Assembly: GCA_028278755.1 (NCBI GenBank)
Contig: JAPYOI010000097.1
Location: forward strand, 1-17,944
From: Poriferisodalis multihospitum
GTDB taxonomy: Bacteria; Actinomycetota; Acidimicrobiia; Acidimicrobiales; Poriferisodalaceae
Length of the DNA stretch: 17,944 nucleotides
Reading direction: 5' to 3'
Part shown: positions 7,098 to 14,227 of the stretch, piece after piece
Numbering within the stretch: the first letter of the stretch is position 1
How the letters are laid out: each line of letters begins with the position of its first letter
The notes under the pieces: model-generated
The model's input: only the letters and a program-made list of their open reading frames with translations
Database searches by the model: none
Told to the model about the DNA's origin: nothing
Program-made: the position numbers and the translations under genes

Positions 7098-7352
7098 ATG
7101 GAAGATGAGCTCTTGGACGATGACGGCGGAGAGGTGCAGCGCCGTCAGCTCCGTGCCGCCGGGGTGCTGGTTGCATCCAATGCTCGACTGCGGCCCACCA
7201 CCACGATGCTTGCCGATGATGAGGCCGGCGACACGGTTGCCGTCGCCACCTTGCTGCTCGACGTCACCCGCCCAGACTGCATCGACCGGGTCGTGAGCTG
7301 GTTGCGCGACACCGCAATCCTCCTCGAAACCCTCCGCGAGCTCGAACGCTGA
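7098..7352 (+). CDS. Hypothetical 84-aa protein
   Basis: I do not recognise this family. The protein starts with an acidic stretch (MEDELLDDDGGEV), has a central beta-like segment (GDTVAVATLLLDV) and ends in an amphipathic helix (VVSWLRDTAILLETLRELER). It has no signal peptide, membrane span or Cys motif. Third codon positions are strongly G/C like the surrounding real genes, and a well-spaced promoter with a leaderless ATG lies just upstream, both of which support a real gene. It is divergent from the trpC pseudogene and convergent with the cupin gene. Confidence 0.55.
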   Translation: MEDELLDDDGGEVQRRQLRAAGVLVASNARLRPTTTMLADDEAGDTVAVATLLLDVTRPDCIDRVVSWLRDTAILLETLRELER

Positions 7353-7368
7353 AGACGCGTGAGCGTCT
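7353..7368. terminator. Short hairpin between convergent genes
   Basis: AGACGC and GCGTCT form a perfect 6-bp stem with a GTGA loop, starting one base after the stop of the 84-aa gene and facing the cupin gene. There is no T-run, so termination is only plausible. Confidence 0.3.
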
Positions 7369-7400
7369 GGGCCAGTGACGCGGCATCTGGGTCTGGGTGA

Positions 7401-7829
7401 TCAGGCTGATGACTCGGGAGCAGCGGTTCGAAGTTTGGTGTGTTCGGTGAGGCTTCTGTGTTGGGTTGTGGGGCCTGGAGTTGCGAAGAGTAACTGCCCG
7501 GGCTCGTTGACTACGAGGCGGTGCCACACGTCGTGGGGCACGATGCACATTTGGCCCGCTTCGAGCGTCAAGGTCTCCGTCTCATCGCCGAAGTCAAGGA
7601 CAATCTCGATCGAGCCCGATAAGCCCACCAATACCTCATCGCCGCCTGGGTGCATCTCCCAGTGGCTGTCTTTGTCCATGCCGACGACGCCGAAGAGGCG
7701 CCCGTCGAGATCGTGTTCAGCGAGCGACTGCCAGAAGTCGGGCGCGATGGCGTCAAGTCGTTCGGCCACGCCCCGGGGTGTCAGATGCAGAAACGTCTGC
7801 TGGGGATCCAAGGACGAGTGTTGAGCCAT
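7401..7829 (-). CDS. Cupin-domain protein
   Basis: This 142-aa protein folds as a single cupin barrel. Motif 1 is seen as HWEMHPGGDEVLVGLSGS, with metal-ligand candidates His56, His60 and Glu65. Motif 2 is seen as GQMCIVPHDVWHRLVVN, with His103. A helix of about 35 residues precedes the barrel (GVAERLDAIAPDFWQSL). Such small cupins may be dioxygenases, isomerases or ligand-binding proteins, and nothing nearby fixes the substrate. The ATG at 7829 was chosen because AGAGGA lies 8 nt upstream and the sequence before it does not look like cupin. The gene is divergent from the frameshifted membrane-protein gene. Confidence 0.85.
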   Translation of the reverse strand: MAQHSSLDPQQTFLHLTPRGVAERLDAIAPDFWQSLAEHDLDGRLFGVVGMDKDSHWEMHPGGDEVLVGLSGSIEIVLDFGDETETLTLEAGQMCIVPHDVWHRLVVNEPGQLLFATPGPTTQHRSLTEHTKLRTAAPESSA

Positions 7830-7922
7830 GGTGGTGGTCCTCTCCGAGACGCCCGATCTGCCAACGAGTGTGGCGCGACGGGGCCGGACGTGTGGCGCGG
7901 CTGGCACGAGCACGCGGCGCAG

Positions 7923-7928
7923 TAGCGT
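7923..7928 (+). promoter_or_regulatory. Leaderless -10 box
   Basis: TAGCGT ends 7 nt before the GTG at 7936 that opens the CPVC membrane-protein gene, the same spacing seen at 5192 and 14215. Confidence 0.4.
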
Positions 7929-7935
7929 CGCATCG

Positions 7936-8300
7936 GTGCTGAGGGATCTCCGGGAGCTGCCGAAGGCCGTGTGGCCGCGGGCCGTGGTGTACGGCGCGAT
8001 TGCGGCAGTGCTCATCGGCAGATCTTCGCCATCCGGCCGCCGTCCGCAGCATCGAGCACCGAAGACGCCGTCGAGCGCCAGGGCACTACCACGCTGTGGG
8101 GCGGCCTGGTCTCGTTCCTCGCCGTCGGCTGCCCGGTGTGCAACCAAGCGGTCGTGGCGCTCGTGGGCATCTCGGGCGCGCTGTCGTGGTGGGCCCCAGT
8201 GCAACCGGTAGTGGGGCTGGCCGCCGTGGCCCTGCTGGTGTGGACGCTGCGCAAGCGGCTGCGCACCTATCGAGCCGTGGCTTGCCCGCTGCCCGCCTGA
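7936..8300 (+). pseudogene. Frameshifted CPVC-motif membrane protein
   Basis: A GTG at 7936 opens a frame reading VLRDLRELPKAVWPRAVVYGAIAAVLIG, a cytoplasmic start and first membrane segment. Close to base 8020 the likely protein continues in a different plus-strand frame: LWGGLVSFLAVGCPVCNQAVVALVG, a second hydrophobic stretch (GLAAVALLVWTL) and the basic end LRKRLRTYRAVACPLPA. I recall small actinobacterial membrane proteins of this pattern having about 30-45 more residues between the first segment and the CPVC helix, so an internal deletion with frameshift is likely. A second ORF beginning at 7971 covers only the C-terminal part. The function of the family is unknown to me. The CPVC pair suggests redox or metal chemistry. 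Confidence 0.55.
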
Positions 8301-8340
8301 ATAGCTGCGCACCTACCGGGCCGTGGCCTGCCCGCTGCCG
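8258..8340 (+). repeat. Diverged 46-bp-period tandem duplication
   Basis: Bases 8258-8294 and 8304-8340 are 37-bp copies matching at 33 positions, with a 46-bp period. Copy one encodes the C-terminus LRTYRAVACPLP of the CPVC membrane protein. Copy two encodes the same residues in another frame after the stop. All four differences (TAT/TAC, CGA/CGG, GCT/GCC, CCC/CCG) are synonymous third-position changes. Confidence 0.75.
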
Positions 8341-8363
8341 ACCCAAGAAGCTGTCCGCTTGAC

Positions 8364-8993
8364 TCAGGTCCCGCCCGAGGGGTCCGGCGGCGCCAGCTCG
8401 CTTGCGATGCGGTGGCGGGTGATCCACAGTCGCAGGAGTATGAGCGCTGCGAGCAGGAACGCCGTGCTGCCGTACACCATGATCGGGATCGCCGCCACCA
8501 ACACCCCGTAGTACCCCCACAAGATGCCTTCGCCGGCAGTGAGCACCCACGTCAGCGGTGCGACGCCGACTGGGGCGTACGACCGCCACGCAGCCCACAC
8601 CGACGGTCCGAGGTAGAGGCCATTGGACAATCCGAGCACCGTGCCCAGGACGGTCCAGCCGGCCACAAGCTGCAAGCCCACCGATGCCACCCCCACGACG
8701 ATGCCGGCGATGACGGCGACACGCACATCGGCGCCATTGCGCCAGAGCAGGAACAGCACGAGACCGAAGCTGACGATCGCAGCCAGAATGGCGGGGATCG
8801 TGACCCAGAACTCCTCGGCGATCACGTACGCGATCCAGCCGATGTTGATCACCATGCCGATCGCCGCCCACGCGGGGGAGGCGCCCTCGGTTCGCTTCAG
8901 GCGCAGCAGCCGCACCACCTGGGGCACGACCTGCACGAACGTCACTGCGGTGGCGACGACGGCGACCAGATTGGCGAACTGCTCCTGGCTCAC
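8364..8993 (-). CDS. PQ-loop (SWEET/SemiSWEET-like) membrane protein
   Basis: This 209-aa integral membrane protein has about seven hydrophobic segments in two halves. The first half has FVQVVPQVVRLLRLKRTEG, a PQ-loop with Pro24-Gln25, followed by SPAWAAIGMVINIGWIAY. The second half repeats the layout with GPSVWAAWRS, VAPLTWVLTAGEGILWGYYG. This duplicated triple-helix arrangement is that of SWEET/PQ-loop transporters, which move sugars or amino acids by facilitated diffusion. The substrate is not evident. The GTG at 8993 begins the first membrane helix correctly, while upstream sequence in frame is basic and not membrane-like. It is divergent from the MFS gene with 157 nt between starts. Confidence 0.75.
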   Translation of the reverse strand: MSQEQFANLVAVVATAVTFVQVVPQVVRLLRLKRTEGASPAWAAIGMVINIGWIAYVIAEEFWVTIPAILAAIVSFGLVLFLLWRNGADVRVAVIAGIVVGVASVGLQLVAGWTVLGTVLGLSNGLYLGPSVWAAWRSYAPVGVAPLTWVLTAGEGILWGYYGVLVAAIPIMVYGSTAFLLAALILLRLWITRHRIASELAPPDPSGGT

Positions 8994-9150
8994 GAGATTC
9001 CCGTGCCGTGAAGGTCTGCGCTGAACGGCCGTAACACGCAGCGCCGGGTGTTGCCCACGCTTGCCATCGCAAGAGTGTCGCACCCTGCGTCGACCCCCGA
9101 TCACGAAATGCGCGTGCGCCCGACGCTGTTTCCATGTTGCATGGACACTC

Positions 9151-10503
9151 GTGACCGACTTCGGCCGTGAGGCTCCGACCCATCAGCGCCGGCTGATGGG
9201 AGCGGCCGCCGTGATCCTGATGGCGCTGGTTGCTGCCGTTGCCCAGTCATTCGGGCGATTCACCTACGGGGTGCTGCTGCCGGCAGTCCGCGATGACCTT
9301 GGCCTGTCGAACACCGTCGCGAGTTCGCTTGCCACCGTGAACATGGCGGCATATCTGGTGGGCAGCCTGATCGTCGCCGCCGCGTCCAGTCGGTTCCGCT
9401 TGCTGTCGGTGATGCGGATCGGCCTAGTACTAGCGATCATCGGCCAAGCGCTCGCGACCATCTCCCCGGGGCCGGCAGTGCTGGGCGTCGGACTGTTCGC
9501 GCAGGGCCTCGGCGGCGCGCTGACGTGGATACCCGCTCCGGTTGTTACCGCAGACGCGATTGCACCGGAGCGACGCGGGCTCGCCGTCGGGTTTCTCGGG
9601 GCGGGCATGGGACTCGGTGTCGTTTTCGCGGGCCAGCTGGCCAGCATCGTTCGCTCGACCATGGGAGACGCGTCGTGGCGGAATGTGTATTTCGTGCAGC
9701 TCATCATCGGCGCTGTCGTCGCCGCGGTTGTGCTGCTCTTCATCGGGCACCGCCAAGAACGGCTGGCGTCGGGGACCGGCATCGGCGGGTTCAGCGCTCT
9801 GCGACGGGTGCCTGGATGGGTGCCGATGGTCAGCGGATTCGTCATCTTCGGACTGCTGTACCTGCTCGTCATTTCGTTCCTCACCGCACGGCTGGAAGAC
9901 GACAGCGGTTGGACGAGCTCACAAGCATCGCTGGCATTCACGCTGGTCGGCGCCGCAATGATCTTCGGCGGGCCGCTGTTCATCGCGCTCTCCGACCGCA
10001 TTGGGGCACGGTGGACGCTGGCGATGTCGTTCGCTGGTTGGGCCATCACCACCACGCTCATCCTGCCGGGCTGGTTCGTGCCGACAATCTTCTTGTCGGT
10101 GGCCGTCGGGATGCTCTTCGCCGCCATGCCGACGGTGCTGACCGTCTATGTCGTCAGCAACACCGCCGCCGACGACTACGGGCCTGCCTTCGCGGCCACC
10201 ACCTTCTGCTTCGGCGTGGCCCAGATGATCTCGCCGCAGCTCGGCGGGTTCATTGCCGACGCGGCCGGGTCATTCACGCCCGTCTTCCTGCTGTCGGCGG
10301 CGCTTGCCGTGGTCGGCATGTTTGCGTCGCTTGGACTGCCACGCCGCGTGCGGCCAAGCTTGGCGGCCGTGCCGGCTCCCGTGCCGGCTGTGGCACCGGA
10401 GCCCGACTGGCGCCTCGTCAACATGACCTTCGAGGTCATCGCAGCCGACGCAGCGGCCGAAGCGATGGTCCAAGGATCGCAGTCAGGCACATCCCGCGCC
10501 TGA
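9151..10503 (+). CDS. MFS transporter
   Basis: This protein of about 450 aa has 12 predicted membrane helices in two six-helix halves. The first half begins AVILMALVAAVAQSFGRFTYGVLLPAVRDDLGLS, a typical MFS helix 1 and loop. The central cytoplasmic loop has RQERLASGTGIGG, and helix 8-9 has SDRIGARWTLAM, the conserved loop motif. It resembles the YbfB/YjiJ-type arabinose-efflux-like subfamily, with unknown substrate. The cytoplasmic C-terminus is long and Pro/Ala-rich (VPAPVPAVAPEPDW). The GTG at 9151 was chosen because upstream in-frame sequence is Cys/Arg-rich and not protein-like. The ATG at 9196 is an alternative. Neither has a strong ribosome-binding site. Confidence 0.85.
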   Translation: MTDFGREAPTHQRRLMGAAAVILMALVAAVAQSFGRFTYGVLLPAVRDDLGLSNTVASSLATVNMAAYLVGSLIVAAASSRFRLLSVMRIGLVLAIIGQALATISPGPAVLGVGLFAQGLGGALTWIPAPVVTADAIAPERRGLAVGFLGAGMGLGVVFAGQLASIVRSTMGDASWRNVYFVQLIIGAVVAAVVLLFIGHRQERLASGTGIGGFSALRRVPGWVPMVSGFVIFGLLYLLVISFLTARLEDDSGWTSSQASLAFTLVGAAMIFGGPLFIALSDRIGARWTLAMSFAGWAITTTLILPGWFVPTIFLSVAVGMLFAAMPTVLTVYVVSNTAADDYGPAFAATTFCFGVAQMISPQLGGFIADAAGSFTPVFLLSAALAVVGMFASLGLPRRVRPSLAAVPAPVPAVAPEPDWRLVNMTFEVIAADAAAEAMVQGSQSGTSRA

Positions 10504-10583
10504 CCTAAGCTCGGGTGTGGCGCCGCGGTGGCGTGTTCGCGATTCACGGCGTCGCAACCTCACGTTCGAGGACACGCTTCGCT

Positions 10584-11768
10584 GTGACGAATTTGCGGAT
10601 CTTCAAGGTTTCGCTGCTGATCGCAGCTGTGACGCTCTTCGTAGCTGCGTGCGGTGATTCCGACGACAGCGAAGCGCCAGCGGCTCCCGCGGAACCTGCG
10701 CCGACAGAGGCTGCCATGCCCGATGAGGCCTCGCTGACGCCGGGCGAGGGCGTGTCGGTCACCCTGGGCCGGGCGAACTGGAACAGCGGTTACTTCCAAG
10801 CCGAGATATTTCGCCAGTTGCTCGGAGAACTCGGATACCACGTGTCCGATCCCGCCGAGCTGGAGCTCGGTCCCAACCTTGCTTATGTCGCAATGGCGGA
10901 AGGCCAGATGGATTTCTGGACGAACAGCTGGTACCCGCTGCACCTGTCGTGGCTCGCTGGCGAGCTGCCCGACAGTTCGCTCGTCGGCGATCATCTGACT
11001 GTTGTCGGCGAGCAGATGATCGCTGGCGGCATCCAGGGCTTCTTGATCACCAAGTCATTCGCGGACGAGTTCGGCGTGTACACGATGGACGAGCTCAACC
11101 GCAATGCCGACGTGCTCGCAGCGTTCGACGCGACTGATCCGGTGCCCGGCAACGGCATTGCGGACATTTTCGGGTGTACCGAATCGTGGACCTGCGACAA
11201 CATCATCGAGTCGCAGATCGCGTTCTCGGGCTGGGACAACATTTCGCAGACGATCGCCGGTTACGACGCAATGTTCGCCCAGGCGGTGGACGCAGCGGAT
11301 GAGGGTGTTCCGATGGTGATCTACATGTGGACTCCATCGGCGTACATCACCCTGCTTCGGCCCGGCGACAACGTGTACTGGCTGGGCGTCGAGCAGATTC
11401 TGGACGACTCGAATCCGACCGGCTTCGAGGGCGGCGAGGCACACGATCAGCGGGGTGCCGACGGGACCGGTGGCTATGCCGTCATCGGGTCAGACCTCTG
11501 CCCCGCCGCCGCGGACCACGCTGAGGGCCTGTGCCCGATCGGCTGGGTGGCGGCAGACATTCTCGTCACTGCAAACACTGAGTTCCTCGAGGCCAACCCA
11601 GCAGCCGAGGCACTCTTCGAGGCTGTGACGCTGTCGGTGATCGAAGTGTCATTGGCCAACGTGGCACAAGACGAGGGAACCGCAGCTGCCGACTTGGCAA
11701 CGGCGTGGATTGCAGACAACCGCACCACGGTCGACGCCTGGCTCGACGCCGCTCGGGCCGCTTCGTAG
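10584..11768 (+). CDS. Glycine betaine/proline-type ABC substrate-binding lipoprotein
   Basis: This protein of about 394 aa is an exported OpuAC/ProX-family binding protein. A signal sequence ends in lipobox VAAC (Cys23), followed by an acidic, Pro/Ala-rich linker to about residue 55. The binding domain contains aromatic residues expected for a quaternary-amine cage: NWNSGYFQAEIF, DFWTNSWYPLHLSW and YMWTPSAYI. It is longer than E. coli ProX (about 330 aa), with extra sequence around CTESWTCDN and DLCPAAADHAEGLCP, which together hold four Cys that could form disulfides. The GTG at 10584 directly precedes the basic and hydrophobic signal. No ATPase or permease gene is adjacent, so its transporter partners must lie elsewhere. 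The ligand (betaine, choline or a related osmolyte) is inference. Confidence 0.85.
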   Translation: MTNLRIFKVSLLIAAVTLFVAACGDSDDSEAPAAPAEPAPTEAAMPDEASLTPGEGVSVTLGRANWNSGYFQAEIFRQLLGELGYHVSDPAELELGPNLAYVAMAEGQMDFWTNSWYPLHLSWLAGELPDSSLVGDHLTVVGEQMIAGGIQGFLITKSFADEFGVYTMDELNRNADVLAAFDATDPVPGNGIADIFGCTESWTCDNIIESQIAFSGWDNISQTIAGYDAMFAQAVDAADEGVPMVIYMWTPSAYITLLRPGDNVYWLGVEQILDDSNPTGFEGGEAHDQRGADGTGGYAVIGSDLCPAAADHAEGLCPIGWVAADILVTANTEFLEANPAAEALFEAVTLSVIEVSLANVAQDEGTAAADLATAWIADNRTTVDAWLDAARAAS

Positions 11769-11832
11769 GCCAGCCCTTCGAGGCGTCGTCACACTGGCGC
11801 GTCTTCAATCGGGTCCCGGAGGCGCCACGAAC

Positions 11833-11838
11833 TAGCGT
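11833..11838 (+). promoter_or_regulatory. -10 box of the FNT gene
   Basis: TAGCGT ends 8 nt before the ATG at 11847, the same TAnnnT-plus-start arrangement found at other genes here. A TTG at 11844 is an alternative start. Confidence 0.4.
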
Positions 11839-11846
11839 CCTCATTG

Positions 11847-12716
11847 ATGTCTGGTCCGAGCGGGCCTCGTGTGCCAACCGGCAATCCGGTCGTGCCGTTG
11901 ACGCCGTCAGACATCGCTACGCAGGTGTCGCACCTGGCCATACGCAGGGCAGCGCTGAGCTTCGGATCGATGTCGGTGCTGGCCGCGATGGCGGGCGTGT
12001 TCGTGGCACTCGGCGCCATGCTGACCAACACCATTGCGGCGTCCTCGAACCTCGGCCTCGGTCCCACCCGGCTCCTGATGGGTATTGGACTGTCCACGGG
12101 GCTGTTCCTGGTGGTGATCACCGGCGCGGAGCTGTTCACCGGCAACAACCTCATGGTGATCGGACTGCTGGACCACCAGATCACCGTCCGTCAGCTCATC
12201 CGGAACTGGATCTCGGTGTACTTGGGCAACTTCATCGGCGCCTTGGCCGTGGTGCTGGTGGTGTTCTCGTCGCGCTGGTGGGAGATCGCTGACTATTCGT
12301 TCGGTGCCGCGGCGCTCACGAACGCGCACGCCAAGATCGATCTCGGGCTCGGCACAGTGTTCGCCCGGGGGATTCTCGCGAACGTGTTCGTATGCCTGGC
12401 GCTGTGGCTGGCCACGGCGGGCCGCTCGCTCATCGACAAGCTGGTTGCTGTAGTGCTGCCGATCTCGGCGTTCGTGGCCGGCGGCTTCGAGCACAGCGTG
12501 GCCGACATGTACTTCGTGCCGTTCGGCATGCTGCTCTCGGGTCAGTCTGAGGTGGCCGCAGCTGCAGGGCTTTCGTCAGCCCAGCTCGACGGCCTGAACG
12601 GGGCGTGGTTCGCCGGCTTCCTGGCAATCGTGTCGCTGGGCAATGTGGTCGGCGGCGTCGCAGTGTCGCTGGCCAACTGGTTCGTGCACCTGCGGAGGAT
12701 CCCGACCGTCGGCTGA
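11847..12716 (+). CDS. Formate/nitrite transporter (FNT) family channel
   Basis: This 289-aa membrane protein has six transmembrane helices and the two FNT signatures: ITGAELFTGNNLM (91-103) and GGFEHSVADMYFVP (212-225), with the central pore His216. Lys163 in NAHAKIDL lies in the position of the conserved basic residue that attracts anions to the pore. FNT proteins form pentameric channels for formate, nitrite, hydrosulfide or lactate. Which anion moves here is unclear, since no formate or nitrite enzyme is adjacent. The N-terminal 30 residues are Pro/Gly-rich and cytoplasmic. It follows the binding-protein gene by 78 nt but has its own predicted promoter. Confidence 0.9.
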   Translation: MSGPSGPRVPTGNPVVPLTPSDIATQVSHLAIRRAALSFGSMSVLAAMAGVFVALGAMLTNTIAASSNLGLGPTRLLMGIGLSTGLFLVVITGAELFTGNNLMVIGLLDHQITVRQLIRNWISVYLGNFIGALAVVLVVFSSRWWEIADYSFGAAALTNAHAKIDLGLGTVFARGILANVFVCLALWLATAGRSLIDKLVAVVLPISAFVAGGFEHSVADMYFVPFGMLLSGQSEVAAAAGLSSAQLDGLNGAWFAGFLAIVSLGNVVGGVAVSLANWFVHLRRIPTVG

Positions 12717-12744
12717 CCATTCGCCGAACTCGGCCCGGCTGCGC

Positions 12745-13206
12745 TCAGCTGTCCCCGGCTTCGGGTGCTTCGGCGGGCTCGAGCACGACGATGGGGAACT
12801 GCCGGTCTGTCCTCGCTTGGAACCGGAGGTAGTGGTCGTCTTTGGCGGTCACCTGCTCCCACAGCTCGACACGCTCGTCGCCCTCGGCGAGGCGGGCGGT
12901 CATCTGGTGCGTGCCGCTGCGGTTGCGAACCGTGACTGACGGGTTGTCGCGCATATTCAGAAACCATGCCGGGTGCTTCGAGTCGCCGCCGCGTGAGCCG
13001 ATGACGACGAATGCGCCATTCCGCTCTGCGACTGCAGACAGCAGCGTGGTGCGGGGCTCGCCGCTGCGCCGGCCCGTCACGGTCACCTCGATGATCGGCG
13101 TGCCTTTGTGGATCCAGCCGATGCGGCCGCCGCTGCATCGGATCGCCGTGCGGTTGGCCCAGTTAGCCAGCTTGAAGGTGAAATCGGACCACACGCTCAC
13201 TGCCAC
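12745..13206 (-). CDS. F420-type nitroreductase-family (Ddn-like) oxidoreductase
   Basis: This protein of about 153 aa matches the deazaflavin-dependent nitroreductase family. It shows VTVTGRRSGEPRTTLL and VIGSRGGDSKHPAWFLNM, the two segments that form the cofactor-binding split beta-barrel, then DNPSVTV and the C-terminal QFPIVVLEPAE strand. Relatives in mycobacteria use F420H2 to reduce quinones or nitroaromatics. The true substrate is unknown. The GTG at 13206 was chosen because the family normally starts about 10-15 residues before the LANWANR helix. GTGs at 13200 and 13194 are possible. The frame upstream is open but does not resemble the family. It is divergent from the HugZ-like gene. 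Confidence 0.85.
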   Translation of the reverse strand: MAVSVWSDFTFKLANWANRTAIRCSGGRIGWIHKGTPIIEVTVTGRRSGEPRTTLLSAVAERNGAFVVIGSRGGDSKHPAWFLNMRDNPSVTVRNRSGTHQMTARLAEGDERVELWEQVTAKDDHYLRFQARTDRQFPIVVLEPAEAPEAGDS

Positions 13207-13342
13207 ACAGCCATTCTCGCCGATCCGCAGCTCTGAACGAGGGGCGCGCCATACGCTGACCGATCGGTATCTTCCTGCTCGTCGTGCCAATCTTGACCGG
13301 ATTCGCAGCAATGAACCAGAGTCGACAAAGAAACCGAACGTC

Positions 13343-14140
13343 ATGACCCGTCCTACCGAGCACGGCGGCGGCGAGGCCGGCCCCCCGATCGCAGGAGACC
13401 CCTCGTCGTTCCCCACCGATGCTGAGCTGTCCCGCACCTTGGTGGCGGCCGCCAAGATCGCCAGCCTCTCGACGCTGACGGCCGAGGGCTACCCCTACGG
13501 CAGCGTGGTGTCCTACGCCGCGGACGACGCCGGCAATCCCGTCGTGCTCATCTCGGAGATGGCCGAGCACACGGTGAACGCTCGGGGCGACGAGCGTGCG
13601 AGCATGCTGATCGTCGACAGCGCCGGCGACGGCGACCCGCTGGGCAGGGCCCGGCTGACGCTGGTGGGCCGTCTGGGGGTGCTCGACGACCCCGGCGAGC
13701 TACGCGACCGCTACCTCGAAGCTCACCCGTACGCGGCCTACTACGCGGACTTCACCGACTTCTCGTTCTGGCGCCTTCACGTGGAACAGTGTCGCTACGT
13801 GGGCGGATTCGGCCACATGAGCTGGGTGGCGGCCGACGGCTACCGCGGCTCGGGCGTGGACCCGCTGTGGCAGGCTGCCGCAGGCATCATCGAGCACATG
13901 AACGACGACCACGCCGACGCCAACCTGATGTATGCACAGGTGCAGGCTGGGCTCGTCGACGCGACCGAGGCGACCATGGTGGGGATCGATCGGTACGGGC
14001 TCACACTGCGTGCCGCCACCCCGGCCGGACCCCGGATGGCACGGGTCCCGTTTCCTGCTCCGCTTTCGGACTCTGACGCCGCTCAAGCGGCCGTGATCGA
14101 TCTGCTCAAGGTGGCCCGCGCTCAGCAGCAGCAGTCCTGA
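13343..14140 (+). CDS. HugZ-like pyridoxamine-phosphate-oxidase-fold protein with DUF2470
   Basis: This 265-aa protein has an N-terminal FMN-binding split barrel (about residues 25-155), seen as IASLSTLTAEGYPYGSVV, VLISEMAEHTVNAR and RLTLVGRLGVLDD. A C-terminal DUF2470 domain (about 175-262) starts with GIIEHMNDDHADANLMYA. This two-domain arrangement is that of HugZ/HutZ-type heme-binding or heme-degrading proteins and of plant chloroplast homologues. No signal peptide is present, so it is cytoplasmic. Heme, flavin or F420 binding cannot be told apart by eye. The ATG at 13343 was chosen because upstream in-frame sequence is not family-like. It is divergent from the Ddn-like gene with 136 nt between starts, so a shared regulatory region is possible. 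Confidence 0.85.
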   Translation: MTRPTEHGGGEAGPPIAGDPSSFPTDAELSRTLVAAAKIASLSTLTAEGYPYGSVVSYAADDAGNPVVLISEMAEHTVNARGDERASMLIVDSAGDGDPLGRARLTLVGRLGVLDDPGELRDRYLEAHPYAAYYADFTDFSFWRLHVEQCRYVGGFGHMSWVAADGYRGSGVDPLWQAAAGIIEHMNDDHADANLMYAQVQAGLVDATEATMVGIDRYGLTLRAATPAGPRMARVPFPAPLSDSDAAQAAVIDLLKVARAQQQQS

Positions 14141-14214
14141 TCGATCACACAGCCGGCAGCTCGGGCTGCGACGTGGACTCGAACGACGCGCAAAGCCCCC
14201 AGAAGTGCGCGCAG

Positions 14215-14220
14215 TACTGT
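14215..14220 (+). promoter_or_regulatory. Leaderless -10 box
   Basis: TACTGT ends 7 nt before the GTG at 14228, which supports that start for the unrecognised 274-aa protein. Confidence 0.4.
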
Positions 14221-14227
14221 TGGCCGC

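Noticed and set aside
7830..8312. N-terminal extension of the cupin gene on the minus strand
   Set aside because: The added sequence is Arg/His-rich, antisense to the CPVC membrane-protein gene, and a good ribosome-binding site precedes the ATG at 7829.
9525..10508. A 327-aa plus-strand ORF overlapping the MFS gene
   Set aside because: Arg/His-rich shadow of the transporter, which has a full set of membrane helices in the other frame.
12842..13342. N-terminal extension of the HugZ-like gene to 12842
   Set aside because: The extension is antisense to the Ddn-like gene and has shadow-like composition. The ATG at 13343 fits the family start.
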